Of a stretch of 5,217 nt of DNA, positions 1-4,602 are shown in pieces. Both the position numbers and the translations under genes were made by a program. The stretch is from JAAFIP01 sp043747295 (GTDB taxonomy: Bacteria; Pseudomonadota; Gammaproteobacteria; Burkholderiales; Burkholderiaceae_C), in the NCBI GenBank assembly GCA_043747295.1, contig JAYTPK010000213.1:1-5217 (forward strand), written 5' to 3'. Below the pieces are notes generated by a model. That model saw only the letters and a list, made by a program, of their open reading frames with translations. It was not told the origin of the DNA and did no database searches. How positions within the stretch are numbered: position 1 is the stretch's first letter; each line of letters opens with the position of its first letter.

Positions 1-91
1 CATCAGGTGGTTGTCTACAACGACCAAGTCGATTGAAGAGATAGCCACCACCATCTTGCAAGAGATTAAACCTGAACGGTTGGTGTATTAG
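1..91 (+). CDS. ppsR: Pyruvate,water dikinase regulatory protein, C-terminal tail (partial)
   Basis: Reading frame 2 is open from the left edge to a TAG at 89-91 and gives 29 residues that include SIEEIATTILQEI and end PERLVY. As I remember the family, PpsR (a bifunctional kinase/pyrophosphorylase that switches PEP synthase off and on by threonine phosphorylation) ends with a short strand, then S(I/V)EEIA..I and a basic/aromatic last stretch, which matches in position and in length from the stop. Only the tail is visible, so catalytic and nucleotide-binding motifs cannot be checked. It converges on the photolyase gene across a 138-bp gap. The identification rests on about 25 residues; a different family sharing this C-terminal helix remains possible. 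Confidence 0.68.
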   Translation, partial: IRWLSTTTKSIEEIATTILQEIKPERLVY

Positions 92-229
92 TTGCTGCCA
101 CACACTATTAATTCAATAGCAAACTAATCAATAAATGCTTGGACTATGAGCACTTTTTATTATCAAAAGTATTATTTGAAGGTATTTAAGAGCATTTGAT
201 AGCTGCATGACCTAACTGTGGCTCTGCGA
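92..229. other. AT-rich gap between convergent genes
   Basis: This 138-bp stretch separates the stop of the ppsR-like gene from the stop of the photolyase gene. It is much richer in A and T than the flanking genes. I see no strong hairpin followed by a T-run, so no terminator is called. It contains the 15-mer TAAATGCTTGGACTA (132-146), which recurs at 2805-2819. Confidence 0.6.
132..146 (+). repeat. Intergenic 15-bp repeat, copy 1
   Basis: TAAATGCTTGGACTA is identical to 2805-2819 and lies in the same orientation. A CTAAT lies a few bases upstream of both copies (about 124-128 here, 2793-2797 there). Both copies are intergenic. This looks like a fragment of a dispersed intergenic element, but its full extent cannot be defined from two copies. 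Confidence 0.5.
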
Positions 230-1864
230 TCAAAGCTCTAGGCTCATTTGGGGATCATGAGCTTTATCTTTGGTTGTAGGTTGCCGCGCGCTAATGCGTT
301 TAGGCTTACGTGCACCTTCACGCGCGGGGTTACGTGAACCGTGCTTTTGGTAGACAGCTTGCGCCTCGTCTTTCACTGCCTTCTCGGCTTTTTTGCCGTA
401 GATACGCTCTTTGGCTGCTCGGGCTGCGGTTTGCAGGTCGACGATGGGCGCTGGGTAGTTAGCAGGCGGTGCAGGTGCTTTCCATGGCTCGTGAATAAAC
501 TCTGGCGAAATGCTTGCCAGCTCGGGCAGCCAGGTGCGGATAAAGATGCCGTCAGGGTCTTGGTCGTAGCTTTGTTTAACGGGGTTGTACACGCGCACGG
601 TGTTGATACCCGTCACGCCGCTTTGCATTTGAAACTGGCTCCAGTGAATGCCAGGCTCGTAGTCGGTAAACAGGCGGGCCAGGTGGCAGCCGGTGGCGCG
701 CCAGTGCAGCCACAAGTGGTAGCTGGCAAAGCTGACCAGCATGGCGCGCATGCGAAAGTTAATCCACCCTGTAGCGATTAAGCTACGCATGCACGCGTCT
801 ACAAACGGATAGCCTGTGCAACCTGTGGCCCAAGCGATAAGTTTGGTTTCTTCCTCGGGCTGCAGCACACCTTCATTGCGCAGGTTGTCAAAGCCCCGGT
901 GCACGTTGCGAAACTCAATTGCGCTCTCGCTTTCTAGCTTTTGAATAAAGTGGCAGTGCCAGTGCAAGCGGCTTTCAAAGCTTTTAAGCGAGGCTAAAAA
1001 CCCTGCGGGCCTATCCTCTCGCGGCATGGCCATCAACTGGCTGCGCCGTGCCCAGGTAGCATGCACCGCCTCTTTAACCGACAGCGTGCCCCATGCAAGG
1101 TGAGGCGATATACGCGAACAACTATCGGCCCCAGTTAAAGGGCTAGACATATCAGCGCGGTAGTTTTGGCCGCGATGGCCGAGAAAGGAAAATAAATCAC
1201 CCTCTACTTGGCTGCGGCCACCCTTTTGCCTTTGCGGCGCATCCGCATCTTGCATGCCTAGCTGCTGGGCTGACAATGGGCCGCAGTGCAGGGTTTGCAG
1301 CGCAGGCGACCACGGCAGCCAAGGCACGCCGTGCGGTGCATCTAGCGGCGGCGCTTGCATGCGAGAGGCCCAGTGCGCGCTCCAGCGGTCACGCCCGCCA
1401 CCGCGTATGTGCAGTGCACGCACCACGGCGTTGCTGGGAAATTGTCGCCACAGTACGCCATGGGTCCTGCACCAGCGGGCTACGGCTTTGTCGCGAGTGT
1501 AGCTCCAGCCGTTGCCAGTTTCCTCATAGCTGACTAATTTAAATTCACCCAAAATAGTTTTTAAATGGGCTAGCACTTGCAACATGTCGCCATGGCAGCG
1601 CAGCAATGTGCCGTGGTCGCTAGCTATCTGGGTTTGCAGCTCGGCCAAGCATTCGTTGGCAAAACCCAAGTGCCGTGCCGACGCATCGGGCTGCTGCCAA
1701 GCCTGCGGCTCGTACACCCACAGTGGCAGCACTGCAGCGCCTGTTGCGATACTTGTTTCAGTGTCAGATATTGCGCCGTGCAATCGTGCTTGCTCTGCAG
1801 CCCAAGCCAATGGGGCGTGGTCGCTTAAACGCAAGTCTTTTTTAAACCAAACTACACAGTGCAT
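230..1864 (-). CDS. Photolyase/cryptochrome-family FAD protein
   Basis: This 544-residue protein belongs to the family of light-driven DNA repair enzymes and related blue-light receptors. Residues 2-20 (HCVVWFKKDLRLSDHAPLA) are the classic start of the N-terminal alpha/beta antenna-binding domain. The FAD-binding helical domain follows: SRISPHLAWGTLS (250-262), SRLHWHCHFIQKLE (298-311), TGCTGYPFVDACMR (347-360), TGWINFRMR (365-373), DYEPGIHWSQFQMQSG (401-416) and FIRTWLPEL (441-449). The tail after about residue 488 is Lys/Arg-rich and probably disordered. I chose the ATG at 1864 because homology begins there; an in-frame ATG at 1921 adds 19 Cys-containing residues unlike the family and runs far into the divergent promoter gap. 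No clear Shine-Dalgarno precedes either start. By eye against remembered E. coli PhrB, two Trp-triad positions are not Trp. CPD repair is therefore plausible but not shown; a cryptochrome role is possible. Confidence 0.9.
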   Translation of the reverse strand: MHCVVWFKKDLRLSDHAPLAWAAEQARLHGAISDTETSIATGAAVLPLWVYEPQAWQQPDASARHLGFANECLAELQTQIASDHGTLLRCHGDMLQVLAHLKTILGEFKLVSYEETGNGWSYTRDKAVARWCRTHGVLWRQFPSNAVVRALHIRGGGRDRWSAHWASRMQAPPLDAPHGVPWLPWSPALQTLHCGPLSAQQLGMQDADAPQRQKGGRSQVEGDLFSFLGHRGQNYRADMSSPLTGADSCSRISPHLAWGTLSVKEAVHATWARRSQLMAMPREDRPAGFLASLKSFESRLHWHCHFIQKLESESAIEFRNVHRGFDNLRNEGVLQPEEETKLIAWATGCTGYPFVDACMRSLIATGWINFRMRAMLVSFASYHLWLHWRATGCHLARLFTDYEPGIHWSQFQMQSGVTGINTVRVYNPVKQSYDQDPDGIFIRTWLPELASISPEFIHEPWKAPAPPANYPAPIVDLQTAARAAKERIYGKKAEKAVKDEAQAVYQKHGSRNPAREGARKPKRISARQPTTKDKAHDPQMSLEL

Positions 1865-1867
1865 AAA

Positions 1868-1888
1868 GTACAGTGTACGCAGCACTGC
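1868..1888. promoter_or_regulatory. Two abutting small palindromes in the divergent photolyase/tonB gap
   Basis: The 81-bp gap between the two divergent starts must hold both promoters. Next to the photolyase start lie GTACA-G-TGTAC (1868-1878) and, directly adjoining, GCAG-CA-CTGC (1879-1888), both perfect inverted repeats. They could be an operator controlling one or both genes. No convincing -35/-10 pair was found on either strand, so this is only a candidate. Confidence 0.2.
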
Positions 1889-1945
1889 AAAACCCGTGTT
1901 GCAACTCAAGTTAAAGGGCATCGCGATGGCTCTACACTTGGGGCA

Positions 1946-2665
1946 ATGGATCTGCGAAAGTTCACTGCAATCACACTAGGCGTAGCCGCCCTGCACGGCG
2001 CGGCGCTGTGGGCTGTGCACAGCTACCGTGTACCAACAGCCAGTGTTAACAAAGCTGACGCCTTGCTAACACGCACTGTAGAGCCTACGGTAGAGCCACC
2101 CAAACTTATCGAAACGCCCCCTGCACCGCCACCGCCAGTGGCAGTGCCGCCAGCTAAACCGCCTGCAAAACCTGTAGTGGCCCCTGCTGCTGTGCCCAAG
2201 GCAGCCCCCGCCCCGCTGCCCTTAGCCCTAAACAACCCCGCACCAGCACCTAACGCCCCTACTGGCAGCACGGCCCCTGCGCCGCCACCCGCGCCCGCAG
2301 CCAATACAGTAGATGCATCAGTGCAAGCCCCTGCCCCAGCCGCGCCCGCTGCAGCCAAGCCTATCGCGCAGCCCGCCGTCACACTGCAGCCTAGCACCGA
2401 CGCAGACCATGCCGACACGCAGTACCGCATTGCTTTGCCTGCCATCAGCGCGCGTTTAGGCGAATACGGCCGGGTGCTGGTACGGGTGCAGGTAGGCACA
2501 GACGGCCGCGCGCTGCAGGTGCAGCTACTAAAAAGTAGCGGCTACGCGCGGCTAGACGATAACGCGCTAGCCACCGTAGCCCGCTGGCGTTTTAAGCCAG
2601 GCAGTGTGAACGGTGTGCCCACGGTCGGTTGGGTAGAGCAGCCGGTGAACTACGCTGTGCAATAA
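1946..2665 (+). CDS. tonB: TonB-like energy transducer
   Basis: This 239-residue protein has the TonB layout. A short cytoplasmic start (MDLRKF) precedes one hydrophobic segment (about 7-24) containing the HGA triplet (H17) that matches the ExbB-contacting His of E. coli TonB. A long Pro/Ala/Lys-rich periplasmic spacer follows (about 47-147). The C-terminal TonB domain spans about 160-239, with LGEYGRVLVRVQVGTDG (171-187), LLKSSGYARLDDNAL (194-208) and WRFKPG (214-219). Such proteins pass proton-motive force from ExbB/ExbD to TonB-dependent outer-membrane receptors. The start at 1946 puts the membrane segment at the N-terminus; an in-frame ATG at 1859 would overlap the photolyase gene and add 29 polar residues. 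A GGGG just upstream is too close to be a good ribosome site. No exbB, exbD or receptor gene adjoins it. Confidence 0.88.
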   Translation: MDLRKFTAITLGVAALHGAALWAVHSYRVPTASVNKADALLTRTVEPTVEPPKLIETPPAPPPPVAVPPAKPPAKPVVAPAAVPKAAPAPLPLALNNPAPAPNAPTGSTAPAPPPAPAANTVDASVQAPAPAAPAAAKPIAQPAVTLQPSTDADHADTQYRIALPAISARLGEYGRVLVRVQVGTDGRALQVQLLKSSGYARLDDNALATVARWRFKPGSVNGVPTVGWVEQPVNYAVQ

Positions 2666-2804
2666 CAGCGCCGCTGTGGCTGAGAAAATGAGCGCTCGCG
2701 TAGTGGGTCGGCCATGTATTTTTTGGCTTTACTGACAGCTATGAGTATTTGACTAGCCATGTTAAAGAGGTTAAATGCTACAAAAACTGTAGCTAATTGA
2801 GCAG

Positions 2805-2819
2805 TAAATGCTTGGACTA
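2805..2819 (+). repeat. Intergenic 15-bp repeat, copy 2
   Basis: This is the second identical copy of TAAATGCTTGGACTA (first at 132-146). It is preceded by a small hairpin, GCTAC with GTAGC around a 7-nt loop (2777-2793). The hairpin plus the conserved 15-mer resembles a miniature dispersed intergenic element. Confidence 0.5.
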
Positions 2820-2860
2820 CTGGCTTATTTGACTGGAATTTTGCTCTAAATTGTCATGTA

Positions 2861-2880
2861 GACACATGTACCCGTGTGTC
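2861..2880. other. 20-bp hairpin
   Basis: GACACATG (2861-2868) pairs with CGTGTGTC (2873-2880) across a 4-nt loop, giving an 8-bp stem with one T-G wobble. No T-run follows on either strand, so it is not a typical intrinsic terminator. It lies 196 bp past the tonB stop. The left arm also takes part in a competing inverted repeat, CATGT-N4-ACATG (2855-2868). Confidence 0.45.
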
Positions 2881-2969
2881 GCCGCCCTATGCGCCTAAAG
2901 CCTCGCGCGTCAGGGGATGTCAGGGCGAATTTACCAATAACTTGATCTCTGGTTAATACGTCTGAATTC

Positions 2970-3005
2970 AAGTCAATCAACTTCTACCATCGAAGGTTTC
3001 CAGTT
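2970..3005 (-). repeat. Degenerate CRISPR-repeat-like copy
   Basis: Aligned without gaps to the intact repeat at a 56-bp offset, 18 of 36 positions agree. They are concentrated in TCAATC (2973-2978 against 3029-3034) and CCATCG (2987-2992 against 3043-3048), which keep the same 8-nt spacing. The stem is lost apart from a 4-bp CTTC/GAAG remnant. Its position, distal to the leader, is where decayed terminal repeats usually sit, but only 20 bp separate it from the intact repeat, shorter than a normal spacer. It may be a worn terminal repeat with a shortened spacer, or chance. Confidence 0.4.
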
Positions 3006-3025
3006 AACCGCGCTGTACATTTATT

Positions 3026-3061
3026 GTTTCAATCCACGCCCGCCATCGCTGGCGGGCGAAC
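3026..3061 (-). CRISPR. Single intact type I-C-like CRISPR repeat (spacerless array)
   Basis: Read on the - strand (the cas direction), this 36-nt unit starts GTT, continues with CGCCCGCCA, loop GCGA and TGGCGGGCG (a perfect 9-bp stem), and ends TGGATTGAAAC. The ending GTGGATTGAAAC is the hallmark 3' end of type I-C repeats. The 11 nt after the stem equal the known I-C crRNA 5' handle produced by Cas5. It lies 191 bp past cas2, where the I-C array normally starts. No second intact copy occurs on either side in the window, so this is one repeat, not an array with acquired spacers. Orientation is inferred from the GATTGAAAC end and from cas2 position. Confidence 0.8.
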
Positions 3062-3097
3062 CCCTTCAACGCTAAGCCATACTAAATGCTCACAAAT

Positions 3098-3115
3098 TTC
3101 GCGCTGCAGCGCGAA
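3098..3115. repeat. 18-bp perfect palindrome in the leader
   Basis: TTCGCGCTGCAGCGCGAA is its own reverse complement. It is centred about 45 bp before the first base of the repeat. With one flanking base, its - strand reading begins GTTCGC and agrees with the first 15 bases of the repeat at 12 positions. It may be a binding site for a leader-recognising protein, or a cas/array operator. Confidence 0.55.
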
Positions 3116-3148
3116 CATAGCATCAAGAGTGCAAATCGCCTCAGAAGT

Positions 3149-3179
3149 AAAATAAGTGTATTGCAAAATATGCATTCAA
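3149..3179 (-). promoter_or_regulatory. Possible leader promoter
   Basis: On the - strand TTGAAT (3179-3174) and TATTTT (3154-3149) are each 4/6 matches to the sigma-70 boxes, 19 bp apart, in the AT-rich middle of the leader. Transcription would enter the repeat about 90 bp downstream. The boxes are weak and the spacing is long, so this is tentative. Confidence 0.25.
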
Positions 3180-3191
3180 AACAAAGAACTT

Positions 3192-3240
3192 AGGTTGTCC
3201 GCGAACCTGTGTACGTTTCGCACATCGCTTTGGGTTCGCG
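3192..3240 (-). other. Mutually exclusive hairpins just after cas2
   Basis: Transcribed from the right, CGCGAACC (3240-3233) can pair with GGTTCGCG (3207-3200), an 8-bp stem with a 25-nt loop. Alternatively AGGTT (3208-3204) can pair with AACCT (3196-3192), a 5-bp stem with a 7-nt loop, followed by a U-rich run. The two share the middle segment. The element could end the cas transcript or separate it from leader transcription; no strong T-run proves a terminator. Confidence 0.35.
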
Positions 3241-3252
3241 CAAGCCATGCCG

Positions 3253-3543
3253 TCACAGCACTAATGGGCCGTCAAAGTCTACAGCTTTAAAAGCGCCATG
3301 CTCTAGCACCTCAAAACCACGTGTTTCAGGTATGCGGTAAAGGCGCAAGCAGTCCTGTTCAGAGTTTATTTCTGCCAGAAGTTTACGCTCTAGTCCTTCA
3401 AACTGTGCCACATCCAGTTGACATTCAAACACCGATTTTTGCACACGCTGGCCCGTGCTTTCACACACCTTGGCTACGCGGCGCAGGCGGCGGCGACCTT
3501 CTTTGGACTCGGTACTTACGTCGTAGCACACTAACACCAGCAT
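3253..3543 (-). CDS. cas2: CRISPR-associated endonuclease Cas2 (type I-C)
   Basis: This 96-residue protein has the usual Cas2 length and a ferredoxin-like fold pattern. It opens MLVLVCYDVST, with the conserved Asp (D8) after the first beta strand. GRRRLRRVAKVCESTGQRVQKSVFEC follows in two parts (the basic helix, then the second strand with SVFEC), and CLRLYRIP forms the later strand. Cas2 dimers bridge two Cas1 dimers in the spacer integrase; the Asp is generally not needed for integration itself. It starts 18 bp after the cas1 stop with a weak AAAAGG sequence upstream, and is the last gene before the leader. The sequence looks intact. Confidence 0.96.
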   Translation of the reverse strand: MLVLVCYDVSTESKEGRRRLRRVAKVCESTGQRVQKSVFECQLDVAQFEGLERKLLAEINSEQDCLRLYRIPETRGFEVLEHGAFKAVDFDGPLVL

Positions 3544-3561
3544 AGTTTTGCACAGCCTTTT

Positions 3562-4590
3562 CTATTTAGCCACAAAGGGCACATACGGCGCACCCGCATC
3601 TCGCAGTGCGCGAGCCAGCAAGCGCGCTTGCACCAGAGGTAACAGTCCCAGCGGCACGCTTTGCGCTAGCAGTGGATGGGTGATTTCGTCGCGCTTTCTT
3701 TCTTGGTAAGCCACCACCACCGATTTCCGCGCATCTGGCTCTAATGACACACCACCGCCTTCGCGCAACACAAAATCTTTTGCTACTAGCTGGCCGCGGT
3801 TAATCAAGGTAAGCGCCAGCCTGTCGGCCCACGGACGAAACTCTTCCATTAAATCTAGCGCCAAGGCAGCGCGCCCAGGTCGCAGCGCATGCAAGAAGCC
3901 TACCTGCGGGTCAAGCCCAGCGGCCTCCAGCGCTGAGCGACAGTCGTTCATCCACATAGCGTACAAAAATGACAGCATGGCGTTAAAACGGTCACGTGGT
4001 GGGCGGCGGGTGCGCCCGTCCATCGCAAAAGCCTCGCGCTGGTCTGCACGCACCAGTAAATTAAGCCCGCTAAAGTATTGGCGTGCGGCCTCGCCTTCGA
4101 TGCCGCGCAATACGTCAAGGTTGGCAGCGTCGGGTAAGGCGCGTAGGCTGGCTGCCAAGTCGTCGGCCAGGCGGCTCAGGGTTTTAGCCTCACCCTCTGC
4201 TTTGGCCTCGCGCGCACCGCGTTGCAGCACGGCACGGGTGTTTTTAATCTTGCCCGCCACACAGGCGCGCGCCATGTCCAGTGCAAACGCAGGATTAGCA
4301 GACAATTGAAATTGTGCTTGGCGCAGCAGCACATTGCCCGACACTTCGCCTTCTAGCCGAGCTTTAAAGCGGCCGTGATCGTCCAGCAGCACCAAGGCTA
4401 TGCCGCTCTCTGCTAACTGGTGCATGAGCGGTGACGACAGGCCCACATGGCCAAAGCACACCACAGCGGTGAGGTGGTGCAAGGGCACGCGCAACCGAGT
4501 TTCGCGTTCTACCTCTACGCGCAGGGTTTCATTATCTAGCCGCAGGTAGGTGTCTTGCGTGGTGACGTAGAGGGTGTTGAGCAGTTGCAT
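3562..4590 (-). CDS. cas1: CRISPR-associated integrase/endonuclease Cas1 (type I-C)
   Basis: This 342-residue protein inserts new spacers at the leader-repeat junction as a Cas1-Cas2 complex. The start MQLLNTLYVTTQDTYLRLD and the N-terminal beta domain (to about residue 90) are typical of type I-C Cas1. The metal-binding catalytic residues appear intact in the helical domain: Glu165 in GIEGEAARQYF, His234 in VGFLHALRPGRA, and Asp246 with Glu249 in LALDLMEEFRP. TRRPPRDRFNAMLSFLYA (194-211) and QERKRDEITHPLL (296-308) are further family signatures. The length is normal and no frameshift is seen. The ATG at 4590 lies 12 bp after the cas4 stop, so translation is probably coupled in one operon; no strong ribosome site is visible. 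It is a separate gene, not a Cas4-Cas1 fusion. Confidence 0.97.
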   Translation of the reverse strand: MQLLNTLYVTTQDTYLRLDNETLRVEVERETRLRVPLHHLTAVVCFGHVGLSSPLMHQLAESGIALVLLDDHGRFKARLEGEVSGNVLLRQAQFQLSANPAFALDMARACVAGKIKNTRAVLQRGAREAKAEGEAKTLSRLADDLAASLRALPDAANLDVLRGIEGEAARQYFSGLNLLVRADQREAFAMDGRTRRPPRDRFNAMLSFLYAMWMNDCRSALEAAGLDPQVGFLHALRPGRAALALDLMEEFRPWADRLALTLINRGQLVAKDFVLREGGGVSLEPDARKSVVVAYQERKRDEITHPLLAQSVPLGLLPLVQARLLARALRDAGAPYVPFVAK

Positions 4591-4602
4591 GGCTAAATGG
4601 GT

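Larger units (their letters stand above)
2666..3025. other. Gene-free stretch between tonB and the CRISPR repeat
   Basis: I find no credible coding sequence here; the short frames starting at 2714 and 2760 are 12-13 codons long without a ribosome site. The stretch holds a weak CAGCG-C-CGCTG palindrome directly after tonB (2666-2676, no T-run, so not a clear terminator), a hairpin GCTAC/GTAGC at 2777-2793, the 15-bp repeat at 2805-2819, a stronger hairpin at 2861-2880, a 7-bp direct repeat GTCAGGG (2909-2915, 2919-2925) and a decayed CRISPR-repeat-like copy at 2970-3005. The last 20 bp (3006-3025) lie where a spacer would be expected. Confidence 0.6.
3062..3252 (-). promoter_or_regulatory. CRISPR leader between cas2 and the repeat
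   Basis: This 191-bp non-coding stretch between the cas2 stop and the repeat is where the leader of a I-C array lies: it promotes pre-crRNA transcription and marks the first repeat for Cas1-Cas2 integration. Its middle (about 3140-3190) is AT-rich. A perfect 18-bp palindrome (3098-3115) and a pair of competing hairpins (3192-3240) lie in it. The hexamer GTTCGC, which is also the first six bases of the repeat, recurs on the - strand ending at 3206 and 3116. Confidence 0.6.

Noticed and set aside
341..781. 146-codon + strand frame and other + strand frames between 1254 and 1979
   Set aside because: They lie opposite the photolyase gene, which has clear family motifs throughout; their translations show no recognisable domain and look like antisense of a GC-rich gene.
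1865..1921. Upstream ATG that would lengthen the photolyase by 19 residues
   Set aside because: The family's N-terminal strand begins at the ATG at 1864, and the extension would fill most of the shared 81-bp promoter gap.
2023..2499. 158-codon - strand frame rich in Gly and Ala
   Set aside because: It is the antisense of the Pro/Ala-rich spacer of TonB, whose composition alone keeps the opposite frame open.
2714..2801. Two tiny + strand frames (12 and 13 codons) after tonB
   Set aside because: Neither has a ribosome site or recognisable sequence; they are chance frames in AT-rich DNA.
2909..2925. GTCAGGG direct repeat considered as an insertion-sequence end or target duplication
   Set aside because: Seven bases only 10 bp apart, with no matching inverted end and no transposase in the window.
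3006..3025. 20-bp segment read as a CRISPR spacer
   Set aside because: I-C spacers are about 33-37 nt and only one of the flanking repeats is intact, so it is at best a spacer remnant.
3977..4309. 110-codon + strand frame inside cas1, and + strand frames opposite cas2 and cas4
   Set aside because: Cas1, Cas2 and Cas4 are unmistakable on the - strand, and the opposing frames have low-complexity basic translations without family features.
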